Assembly: GCA_024734555.1 (NCBI GenBank)
Contig: JANPWX010000215.1
Location: forward strand, 1,383,094 to 1,447,093
Source of the DNA: Trochalopteron elliotii
Taxonomy: Eukaryota > Chordata > Aves > Passeriformes > Leiothrichidae
Reading direction: 5' to 3'
Length of the DNA: 64,000 bases
Both the position numbers and the translations under genes were made by a program. Positions 50,606 through 61,496 of the stretch are shown one piece after another (positions within the stretch are counted from its first letter, which is position 1; every line of letters starts with the position of its first letter). Under the pieces are notes generated by a model that was not told the origin of the DNA, made no database searches, and saw nothing but the letters and a program-made list of their open reading frames with translations.

Positions 50606-52698
50606 TGAGACAGAGACATATTTCCTAGAACCAGGCAGTTATATTTGCAACCTGGTAGATAAAATGGGAGAAAAACAATGTATTTCAGGATTGGATAGAG
50701 GCTGAAAGTTAAAGCCTTTATATGGATTTAAAGAATAATTTGGTATATTTATTTTAATGATTCAGTACAAAAAAGATCTGAAGTCATTTTTTGTTCTTGG
50801 AAAAGGCTTCATTTAAAAGTATACCACATCAAAGAACTTGACAATGTTGTTATTGTGCCACTAGTATGATATTGCTACTTTATGCTAATTTTTCAGACTA
50901 ACATCAGTCTAGACTAGCAATTAAACTATCTCATGAAAGTGTGCAGTTCTACAGACAAACCATACACTGCAAATTGAGATGACTCTGTCATTACCAGGGT
51001 CCACTTGGCTGATGTTTTCCCCGGAATCTGAATAAGCAACTGCTTCTGGACTGTGTATTATAGAAGGGAACCATGCATCTGTCCTGAACCTTTTGGTTTC
51101 TTCCATTTTAGAGAGAATATGGAGCTCATGGTTTCACAGAAATTATTTTTTTCCTAGCAAAAAAAAATACATGCCAACATACAAGATGAAGGAAAATCTA
51201 TTTACCTCCTTTACCAGAAGTAAAAACTTAGCAAACAGATCTATGTATAAATTATTTAGGAGAAAATGAAGCAAGCAACTTCAGTAGCAACTGTACAGAC
51301 ATCTCTGAGCAAATAAATAGCATAACTGAAGTGAATAAACAATGTTTATTCAGTATTGCAATAGAGCAACAAGGAGTACATAGTGGAATTAGCAATATTT
51401 TGAAAATAAGCACTATTTTCACATGACATATTGAAAGTGGGTAACTTCTTGGTACAGACTGTTGTAAAGGTAAATTAGACAAATTCACCTTAATTAGAAA
51501 AATTCATGAAGAATACATGGTATCAATAGCTATTACACACAATGACTTACGTGCAATTAAAGGCCCGGGAGGTACTTTAACTACATAGAGATTGAATAAT
51601 ATTCTGTGAAACTGATCCTACTTTATCCCACTCCTGCTTAATATCCCCTATTGGCCACCACTAGAGATGAGGTTCTGGGAGAAAGGTTTTTGATTAAATT
51701 TGTTCTGGCAGGTTTTTTTTAAAAAAAGAGATATGAAATGACAAAAATTTATTTCTTCTCTAGGGTATTTCCAGAACTGCTGTTCTGAGCACACCTTTAT
51801 TTCAGCATAGTTCTGCACCTATCATAGAAGAGCCAGTTTTCAAAGTCAATCCATTGCATGTTTTCCTTCAGATTAAAAGCTGCTTATATGGTATTCGCTT
51901 GGCCTATAAAACAGAAAATAGAAATATTCTGCAGATGTGATGCAGTAAAAAATCATTTCCAGACAGTTTTTTCTATTTCACTACAGACAGTCTTTGGACC
52001 AAAGATATTACATTGTGGTAATTTGCAGAGATGCTCCAGCTATGGCTAAAGCACTATTATAGGTTCTTGGGTTCTAATTTTATGCTTTTTGACCTCCTCA
52101 CCTCCTACCTTTTTCTACCTGCAACGTTCTCAGGACTTCCATGAGTCTCATTTCTACAGCAGAAGGTTTATTATGATGATAATAATAATTGTTATGCATC
52201 TGGCATTAAAACAGTAGCAGATAAGGTAAAATTACTTTATCTGGGGAAATGGTTTTTGCAGCAATTGCCATGGTTGTGTGCACTCACCATACATTATCCA
52301 TCCTGGTAAGTTCTTACAAAGAAAAGGAGCATCTTTTTACCTGTTCCCAGTATTCTAAGAATAACAAGAAGATCAGTGCCAAGGTTAATCCTTCATCCTG
52401 TCCACGACTACACCAAAACCTTTAAAAATACACATAAAATCCCTTATCTCATTTATTCTATCTTCTGACAATTCATTGCTTTGTTTGTACTGTAACAGAA
52501 GAAAATTAAAAATATTTAAATATTTTTTATACCTTTTTTTTATACCTTCTCATAAAGACAAGCTTACATTAATATTGTTTTTTATATTTTGGCTAATTAA
52601 ACAGAATTGAGGTTGCATACTCATACCTGTTCTAGATTAGCTGTGCATGGATTTTTATTTTGTAGCCCACAAAGTCAGCATTAAAAATAATCAAAAAG
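50606..52698. other. Non-coding unique DNA
   Basis: No gene is recognised with confidence. A minus-strand frame at 50921-51106 has a donor-like CCTG/GTAATG at about 50994 but only a weak acceptor. Its peptide, including HSPEAVAYSDSGENI, is not recognised. Confidence 0.45.
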
Positions 52699-53130
52699 TC
52701 ATAGAATCATTTAGGTTGGAAAAGATCTTCAAAATCACTGAGTCCAACTGTAAATTCACCACTGACAAGTTGACCACTAAGCCATGTTCCTAAGTTTCAC
52801 ACCAACATGTCTTTGAAATACCTGCAGGGATGAAAGTTCCACTGGTTCCCTGGGCAGCCTGTTCCAATGCCTGGCCACCTTTTCAGTGAAGAAAATATTC
52901 CTAATATCCAACCGAAATCTCTCCTGGCTTAAGTGGAGGCCATTTCATTTCATCCTGTCCCTTGCTACCAGGGAGAATAGACAGACTCCATCTCTTTGCA
53001 GCCTCCTTTCAGGCAGTTGTAAAAAACAAGTTCTCCTGCGAGCCTCCTTTTGTCCAGGCTACACAACCCGAGTTCTCCCAACTGCTTCTCATAAGGCTTG
53101 TGCTCTAGGCCCTTCACCAGAACTTCACAT
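52699..53130 (-). mobile_element. CR1 LINE 3' fragment
   Basis: The plus strand begins TCATAGAATCAT, followed by TTAGGTTGGAAAAGATCTTC and GTCCAACT. This is the complement of the typical CR1 3' end with its ATTCTATGA repeat. Then come the conserved words CCCTGGGCAGCCTGTTCCAATGCCTGG and TCAGTGAAGAAAATATTCCTAATATCC, all from the CR1 3' UTR. The element is 5'-truncated, as nearly all CR1 copies are, and carries no complete gene. It is moderately diverged. The 93-codon plus-strand frame inside it is spurious. Confidence 0.95.
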
Positions 53131-56100
53131 TAAGTTTCATAATCATAGAACCTTATTTTTAAGCTAACTATAACCTATATTGACCACACTTGTCTCAGTA
53201 AAAAGTTAACTTTCCTCATTCAGCCAAACTATCCTGGTGTAGTTACAATTTTGACAAGATACTGATCACTGGTTTCTTTATTGTTACTACAGAAGGAGCC
53301 AAACACTGATATGGTACAGCCACCTGGTAGTTACAAAAAAGCTATTTTCAACTTTTCTCTATGAATTCATATACACAATGCTCGTTTCCACTTTTGATTA
53401 ATTTTAGTGCTAAAAGATTACCTGAGCATCCCAGATACATGCAGACATATATTCTCTAAAACAATCATATTTCAAGAGGCATATCTTCTGTTTGAGCTTG
53501 GGAAGAATATCATCTTCCAGGCAGGCATGAAATCAGTGACTTAACTTTTTTTGCCAACAGTTACATCACACTGAACAAATATTTTTAGGCATTGACTTTT
53601 TTGACTTTTCAGGTTCTCGAAATATACTCAGAACAATCAATTTGGTACAGCTCAACATTGACCAAAATTTAACTTTTATTCAGTGAGCTTATATTTTTTT
53701 CACTAACTATGAAATATATGAAAGTAGTCTGCTATATTACCCAAATTATTGTAAAGGGGGTTTTTTGTCATTTGGCATGTTTTAAAGTGTATTAATACTT
53801 AGTTCAGTAGCTTGACCTAAGTACTACCATGCTACTTCTACCGCAGTTATTTGTTATTTTTTATATGTTACTGCAGAAAAATGTTATGTGGCTGAGCTTT
53901 CCAGAGATGCAGAAAATGGAAAAGCCTTCAATGAACATCCACAGGAACTTATAATTAAATTTCCAGAAATATTTTCACACATTGAAATTCTACTAATAGA
54001 GGTATATCTATGAAAATTAATGTAAAATTAGACAGAGTAATTATAAGGCAGTATCCAGTTTATTTAGAAAGGTAAAGTCATTTGCTGTGCAAAAAGATCC
54101 ATGAGACATATTACTAACCTTAGAATAGGTAGTGTATATTCTGACACTAAGTGCACTGATTATTGAACCTGATAGTTGTGTGAAACATGTCTTGTTGCTT
54201 GCTTTTTACTTTTTTTTACTCTACTCTCTGTCCATCATTTTTACTTAAATTGTACGACATTCATAGCTGATACTTTGTTCCACAATACATTTTGCACATT
54301 TACTTGCACAGTAAGGCTTTCATCTCTCCAGGCACTCTATCAGATAGTCCAACATATCTAAGAAGATTAAGAGAAGCCCAAAACTTTTGTTCAGATACAT
54401 GTATCCCTAAAATCCAAAAAATCTATATTTAACCAAACCAAACCAAGTTTTTTCAAAACTTCTGAAGCTCATAATAGTCACTAAATACCTGAACACCTCT
54501 GAAGGCTTAAATATAGGCACAGTTTCATGCATAACTTTTCCTCATTACAGAAAATATGGGGTTTTTTATTGGCTGGCTCTGTCCACATTCCAAAATTGCA
54601 CATGATATGAGAATTCATAAGGTATCACCTTGCTCATTACATCTGAAACTTTTCTTTTGCTTGCTCTAAAGTCTTTTGCATTATGAATGAATGCCCTTTG
54701 GACTGAATTCATCCCCAGTTTTCTATCAGGAATTATTACCTCATCCTGGCTGTTATCCCAGGAGCAGCACTTGATGACATTGCTGAGAATGCCTTCTCTA
54801 TCAGTCTGAGGTTTGCTCTGACAGTTATTTCAACTAATTTTATGGCAACCACTGCAATCATTAGTTAAAGCTGTTGGGACACCTCCCACCCACTCCCAAT
54901 GGACTGTGGTGGTTTCAGTGTCTTAGGGAAAAGCCTGTGCTCTGTAATTTTCAGGGAGGCCTAATCTTTGAGATACCAATAGCTACTTTTATAAAGAGGA
55001 AAGGATACATCCAAACTACACCTTACGACTTCTTTTTGCCTCATAATCTGCCAGTTATAATGATGCACCTATGCATGGTGTATCAGGGTACATCCTAGTT
55101 GTCCAAAGCTTAGATGGTACCTAAAGAAAAAAAAAAGTTAGACCAGCAGATACCTTGTTGAGCTGAGGCATTCAAGTCTGTCTCAGGGCTGGGACAAAGG
55201 GATGCAGAAGGGTAAAGCAAACAAGCATGTTCCTGAAAAGAAAAAAAAACACAAGTGGGGACTGTTATAACAGAAGTCTATAAAGTCACAGTAGCTGGAG
55301 AAAGGGGAAATAGGGAATGATTGCTAGATATTATGAGAACTACAGAACATAAAATGTCTGGTGGCAAGTTTAAAACCAAAAGAAGGAAGCTTTTCACAGA
55401 AGAAAAGTTTTTCACATCTTCATATCTTGTCTTCTAAATCTCTTACTACAGAAGAATATGACTCTTGAAGTGTAAAAAGCATTCAGAAAGCAAGCAAATT
55501 CATGCAATAAAAATCTATGGCAGTTCACTAAAATTACAAGAAAACAAAACCAAGATTTCAACAAAATTATGGAGATTGGGAGAGTTTCATGGTAAAGCAT
55601 GCTTACACTGTACTTCTCAAATGTTCTTTCTGGGTCCCTCTTGGAAGCATAATTCTTGACTACATAGACCCTTGATTTACAGGAGTAAATATCCTCTTTT
55701 AGGTAGAGAATGGTAGCTTTTGGGAACCCCAGAAAACAAACTTTCCATCAGTATCCGTAGAGCAAAAGTTCCATTTTTGCTGTTAGTACAAAGTACATTA
55801 TGGTTTGTGACAGATCAGGTGGAAAGGTAATGATAGAGGACTGGAAGTATACACATCCTATAACATCTCCACTTTGCTCCTGATACTTGTCCTCTGTTAT
55901 CATGGATTGTCAGATAGATCAGTAAAGTGGAGAAATACTAGATAATTTCCTCAGTGTTGTTGGATGGCTTTTTTCCCTTCAATGTCATTTTGATTACAGA
56001 AAATTAGTGGAGGAATCTCCAACAGTTTGGCTCACTTCACAAAATGATATGTAGCCCAATCACCTATTGACCCACAAAGGAAACACTTTGAAAAATGGTG

Positions 56101-56319
56101 ATTGGAAACAATGAAAGCTGAGATATTCACAGCCATATCTCTTCCTTGGGACCAAAAAGATTAAAAAGTAGTGAGAGAATGGAAAGATGGAGAAATAATA
56201 ATGAAAGAAATGTGAAGTATTTACCTTCAGAATCAAGTTTCAAAATTATTAATGATGCACGCTAATATGTGAACCTATGATATTCAGAGAATGATATAGT
56301 CATAGTAGGTTCTCAAGCT
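53131..56319. other. Non-coding unique DNA
   Basis: No gene is recognised between the two CR1 fragments. The open frames are short, with no domain or splice context. Confidence 0.5.
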
Positions 56320-56620
56320 GATCAAGCATTACTTCTTCATGTTGAATTCATGCTGACTATTCGCATTCACTTTCTTTTCTTTCATGTGTCTGGAAATGAT
56401 TTCCAGGATTACTTGTTTCATCGTCTTCCCAGGGACTGACGTAAGGCTGACAAACTCATAGTTCTCTGGATCTTCCTTCTTGCTCTTTTTAGAGATGTGC
56501 AAGATTTGCCTTCTTCCACTCCTGAGGCACCTATCCCAGTCACTGAAGATTAATGAGAGCAGCCATAGAATGACCTCAGCCATTTCTCTCAGTACTTACA
56601 GATTACCTCTGTTAAACCTT
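56320..56620 (-). mobile_element. CR1 LINE fragment with reverse transcriptase remnant
   Basis: On the minus strand, codons 56583 to 56329 encode a fragment of the CR1 ORF2 polymerase. It shows the conserved order KKEDPENY, VSLTSVPGK, ISRHMKEKK and NSQHEF, the N-terminal part of the reverse transcriptase domain just after the linker from the endonuclease. The catalytic YADD region is absent because the copy ends. The frame is open over about 84 codons, but key positions have drifted and the element is truncated at both ends, so it cannot act. This piece comes from the coding region, whereas the other three CR1 copies are 3'-end pieces. Confidence 0.92.
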
Positions 56621-58236
56621 TTCCATGAAGGAAATGCAAAGTGCCTCATGTCCCAGTAATTTGTTCTTGCAGCTTGTTGGGCAGCCATCTTCTACAGTTC
56701 AGAAAATTATAAAAAATTACTCAACATCCTTGGTTAAGCTAAAAAAACTTAGTGATGTTATAAGTGGGGCTATAAATATTCTGAAACTGCATAAACTAAC
56801 TCACTCTGACTTCAGAACTCGTTGAAAAGCTTGAGATTCTTGATCAATATTTGCAGGTGGGTTTTGGGAAAGATGACATTTACTTAGCAACAGTAGAGAC
56901 TTTATACTGTATACTTTACCTATTGAAAGTACTTGTAACTGTACAATGGTGTTTGCCCTTACAATAATTTCAATATAATGTTGACCATAGAAAATGAGAA
57001 AAGCAAGTAGAGAAGATAGTCATATAGTTATAATTCCAGTACATTACACTCACAGTATGAGAATGAAAACAGACTAATATTTCTCTAGCACCCTTATTTA
57101 ACTACTTAGTCTGTTCCTCATGTTTTTTACTGCTTCATTTCTTTTCCAGTATGATAATTTATGAATTTTATTTTAAAATTTAAAAGAACACAGATTTTAA
57201 AGTCATATTTCTGGAGTATGCGATTTTTCTAATGCATACTTTGTTTGTAAGTTCCCCTCTAATTAATAGGAATTACAAGACAGAGTCTAGAATATATAAA
57301 CCCCTTTATTTCTAAAATGTATTATACATAACAAATGTAATTTAAAATTTTGCACCTAGCTTTGAAATGCTTCTCAAATATCTAGTTATTAAAACCTGCT
57401 CTACTTAATTGGGAATGAGAATAAAAATGGAGATTTTATCCCAGTTATTACTCTTTTCTTTAACAAAGTTTGTGGATGAGAAATTTAATAATCTTCACGC
57501 TACTCTAGCAGCAATATTATTGAAGGAAAATTGCTTTTCCTGTGAACACTTCTTCCATGACTGTATTCCTCCTGTAGGGCTGTGAACACTTTGGAGGTCT
57601 GCCTGTGTAGTGTTTCCATGCATAACTCATATGTCTGTTGGTGGTTCTCATTTGGCCCATTGTAAATAACCCTTTTCAAAAGCTTATTTTTAGTATTTGT
57701 CTTTAAAAAAAGAATTCATGGGATAACAAGGTGACATCATCCCACATTGTCAGGGATATTCAGCTGCAGAGAAATGAAGGTCCTGACCCAGAAAAAGGAT
57801 TGAGTTATACTCAGAAGTGTTAGGAACTGTAAGACCTAAAAGTGCTGAATCTACATTTACAGATTATAAGGGAAACCTAGTTTTCTTACAAACAGCCAAG
57901 AAAAATCAGCATTTCTGTGTCTTAACTGTCCTCTAGAAATTACTTGCTCTCTTTCCTACGTATGCTACTGAGTAATGTGTTTGAGGAGGACCCAACATGA
58001 ATTTTCATGCTGGCAGCCACTTGCTGAGTAACAATTCTGTCATGAAAGGCAGCACTGTTGAGAAGGGAAGGAAGCAGAGCATGTTTTGCACAACAGTTTT
58101 TCAGTTCAGGCATTCATGCAAAATATGAGAGACCCCAGCTCACTTACTTTTATGTGGAAACACACTTCTTTTCATCCTAGAAGGCAGTCCTCACCAAGCA
58201 TCAATAAATATATTTTGAAGTAAAAAGACATGACAT
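56621..58236. other. Non-coding unique DNA
   Basis: No gene is recognised. AT-rich with short open frames only. Confidence 0.5.
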
Positions 58237-58745
58237 AATATGGAACAGCTCAGGTTGGAAAGCATCTCAAAACATGATTTGGTCCAACCTTTTGTAGAAA
58301 AGAGAGCTTAGATGACATTATCTAGCACCCTGTCCAGTAATGTGAAAACCTGCAATGATGGGAACTCCACCATGGTCTTGTCAAAGGTCATTCCAGTGAT
58401 TGATTGTTTTCACTGTAAAAAATTTCATTCTTTTCAAGATGAAACATCTCCTTGTGCAACTTGTACCTGTTGCTCCTTGTCCTCCCTATGTGACTCCTTT
58501 AGAAGGGAGACTCTCTTTCCTCTTTGCAGATGTACTGGAAGTACTGGAAAATTGTGTTGAGGTCCTCCCCAAACTCTCTCTTCTTCAGGGTAGAATGACC
58601 TTATTCCATCAGTCTTTTCTCATAAAACAGGTTCTGTGCTGTTTGATTATCTTTCTGAACTGCCTTTGAACCCTTCCCAGTCTGTCTGTGTATCTTCTGA
58701 AATGTGAGGACTAGAACTGGGCACAGTACTCTGGGTGCAATCTGA
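58237..58745 (-). mobile_element. CR1 LINE 3' fragment
   Basis: The plus strand shows the complement of CR1 3' sequence in order: CTCAGGTTGGAAAGCATCTC, TTTGGTCCAACC, ACCTGTTGCTCCTTGTCC, TTCTCATAAAACAGG, then AGGACTAGAACTGGGCACAGTACTCTGGGTG. The final ATTCTATGA unit is not preserved at the left edge. It is older than the 52.7-kb copy, judging by the number of mismatches to the words I remember. No intact coding region. Confidence 0.93.
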
Positions 58746-59592
58746 TATTTCCATCTTTATCTTTTCAAATAATTGATTTTTACAAATTAAATATTGACTT
58801 TGTAGACAATTGGTTAGATCCCCTATTTGAAAGATAGAGATGGAAAACAGCTGGTAGACCACATTCTTACTTGGCAGAGAGCTAAAGAATATTTTTCATA
58901 TTCATATCTTTTTTAATATGCAACAGTATCAAGAAAAGTGAAAAGTTTTTTTTCCTTTTTGACGCAGTCTTTTATGAATATGAGAATTCTTTCCCAAGAA
59001 TGGGCCATGTGGATAGGAGTGCCTTAAGCACATGATGACACTGAACTAAAATCTCTCCCTCTTTGGACAAAGTGCCAAGTAGAAAGGATGGGTAAGTAAT
59101 CTTTTAATAGAAATAAAAAACCTTTTCATCATTTGATAGAAATATTCAAGACAAAGATGAGGACAGCACATCCCAAGCATAGATCAAGGCCCCTTTTCAG
59201 ATAAAGTGAGAAATTTTTGCCTGGAATGTGTGGCATTTTAAATCAGTCTATTTCTTCCCTGTTGTGTCTTGCAGCTGATCTGCTGAACCCTTCAGCAGCC
59301 GTGACTCTCATTTTGGGGTAACTAATTTGCCCATAGCGTTACAGTGGGAATAGGATATTCATCCCACCCTCTGAGCTACAGACATCAAAGATAAATGTTG
59401 GAAAACACACTGCAACTACTAATTCCTTTCATTAATGTAGCCCTGGAAAGCAAAAGAGAATTGCTGTTAGGCAGCTTGTGTTCCATTGAGAATCTAAGAG
59501 ACTGATATGCCTGCACTAAATTTGGAATAAGAAATTGAACTGAGGTTCCCATTAGCCAAAATTATGGATCTAGCCAAAATATTTTTTTGACA
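58746..59592. other. Non-coding unique DNA
   Basis: Nothing recognisable between the CR1 fragment and the solo LTR. A short T-run lies near 58947-58956. Confidence 0.5.
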
Positions 59593-60100
59593 TGTAGTGG
59601 TTTAACCCCAGCCAGCCACCAAGCCCCTTGCAGCCACTCCTCACTCCACCACCAGAGAGCCTGGGGAGAGAATCAAAAGTGTAAAAGCTGGAAAACTCAT
59701 GGCTTGGGATAAAGATAGTTTAATAGTAAAACAAAAGCCATGCATGCAAGCAAAGCAAAACAAGGAATGCATTCACCACTTCCCATGAGCAGGGAGGTGT
59801 TCAGCCATTCCCAGGAAAGCCAGGTTCCATCACATGTAATGATTACTTGGGAAGACAAACACTGTTACTCTGAACATAACCTCCTTCCCCCAGATTTATT
59901 TATTGAGCATGATGCCTTAGAGTATGGAATATCCTCTTGGTCAGTTTAATTCAGAAAAGGCCTTGGATCTGCATAAGCCCTGCACAACAATAACAAAAAA
60001 TCTTTATATTATCAGCCCTATTTTGAGCACAAATCCAAAACTCAGCCCTATACCAGTTGCTCTTAAGAGAAGTAACTCTAACCCAGCCAAAATCAGCACA
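59593..60100 (-). mobile_element. Avian endogenous retrovirus solo LTR, second family
   Basis: A 508-bp LTR in minus orientation with TG...CA ends. Plus strand: TGTAGTGGTTTAACCCCAGC at the left and AACCCAGCCAAAATCAGCACA at the right. It matches a widespread avian ERV LTR, whose sense strand opens TGTCCTGGTTTCGGCTGGG-like. Internal landmarks: AGATAAAGATAGTTTAATAG (complement of the ATTAAA poly(A) signal, about 59719-59724), and ATTTATTTATTGAGCATGATG (complement of the degraded TATA box region, about 59893-59912), followed by TATGGAATATCC. Flanks TGACA and CCACA match at only 3 of 5 bases, so the target duplication has decayed. No internal retroviral sequence adjoins. Confidence 0.88.
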
Positions 60101-61238
60101 CCACAGAATTTTCTGTCTTATCAAACCTAATTTTAAAAACCTGAAGAGAAAGACAATAAAACTCTGTTTAGGAGAGATAGACTTATAACATTATGTTTTT
60201 AAAATCAAGCCCTTCAATTCTGGTAGCTAGTGCTCCTTATAGCATCCCAGATCAACTTTGGTTCTCATCCTTGATAAGACACCTACACACAAGGTATCTT
60301 TACAAAACGTACCTCTTATCTATAATCAAGCCATTGTCTAGATTGTTTTGAGAAATTAATAAGTTTATGATCATTCACCAGACACTTTCAAATTGAACTT
60401 CAGCTCCAAATTAACTTTACCCATGAATTTTTTACACTGTTGTTTTTTCCTACCTTGTTCGAACTATAATTAATCACTAAAAATTGTATCTATATCTGAA
60501 AAATGTTTCATACTCCAGCACAGTTTTATTTTTTTGCTAAAAACAATCCTCCAGCTGCTGAAATCTCAGTCACCTAATGATCACAAACCCATTCAGGAGC
60601 ATCCATGACCACTCTTCATCTCAAAAAAAAAAAAAAACTGTAATTGAGGCACAGCAGCCTTTTTTTTTTTTTTTTGTAATGCAGAATTGCATTTTTAAAT
60701 GTAAATAATAGCTAGCAAGTATGAAGAATGTGTTCTCATGCAATTTTAATGACCTCTCAGTTATCATAAATAGATTGGAATAATTTATTTTAATAAATAT
60801 TTCTAGTTCATACAGAGTTTTAAAACTAACAAGCTACAAAGCATGCTAAAATTAAATACACCAATCTGAAAAACTTTTAGTTATATTACTACTTATTCCA
60901 GGTAGTTAATCCAATTAATCTGTTAATGTTTAGTCTTTCAAATTTAAGAGAAAATGCTAAATCAGTTTTATATAATTTCAAAGGCTAGAAAATATTATTT
61001 TGCTAATTTGAAGCCATAAAATAGCTAAATGTGAAAGCCATAAAACCAAATTTGTTCAAATTGTCTTTTTGCCCTGGACATTTTATATTTTCTTATGGAT
61101 TAGAAGCTTTCTAATACAGCCTGGACACTGTCAGTAGTAAAACTCTCAGAGGACATCAGAGGCCATCCATATTTTATCTCTTTTCTGGAAGACCATAACA
61201 AAGAAAACAGTGGAAAACCCTGAGAATACATAGAAAAA
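60101..61238. other. Non-coding AT-rich DNA between LTR and CR1
   Basis: No gene. The main structure is an A-run (about 60623-60636) and a T-run (about 60660-60675) facing each other across about 23 bases, which could pair as a hairpin with a stem of about 14 A-T pairs. Confidence 0.6.
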
Positions 61239-61496
61239 TCATAAAATCATAGAACTATAGAAAGCCTTAGGTTAGAAGGGTTCTTAAGGTCATCTATTTC
61301 CAACCTCCATGCCATGATCAGGCACACTTTCCACTAAAACAGGTTGTTCCTGTTCCACACCCATCTAACCTGGCCTTGAACACTTCTAAGGATGGGACAT
61401 CCACAACTTCTCTGGGGAACTGTTCCACTGCCTCACTGCCCCCACAGTAAAGAACTCCATCCTAATGCCTAATCTAACTCTACTCTCTTTCAGTTA
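61239..61496 (-). mobile_element. CR1 LINE 3' fragment
   Basis: The plus strand opens TCATAAAATCATAGAACTATAG, a degraded complement of two or three CR1 3' ATTCTATGA units. Then follow TTAGGTTAGAAGGGTTC, AACCTGGCCTTGAACACTTC, GGGACATCCACAACTTCTCTGG and TAAAGAACTCCATCCTAATG. Typical 5'-truncated CR1 tail, with no coding part. Confidence 0.93.

Noticed and set aside
50921..51106. Minus-strand frame with a protein-like composition and a donor-like site
   Set aside because: The acceptor is weak, the peptide is not recognised and it has no partner exon.
52886..53167. Plus-strand 93-codon frame
   Set aside because: It is antisense reading of a CR1 3' end.
58312..58669. Two plus-strand frames of 82 and 89 codons
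   Set aside because: Both are antisense readings of the CR1 fragment at 58.2-58.7 kb.
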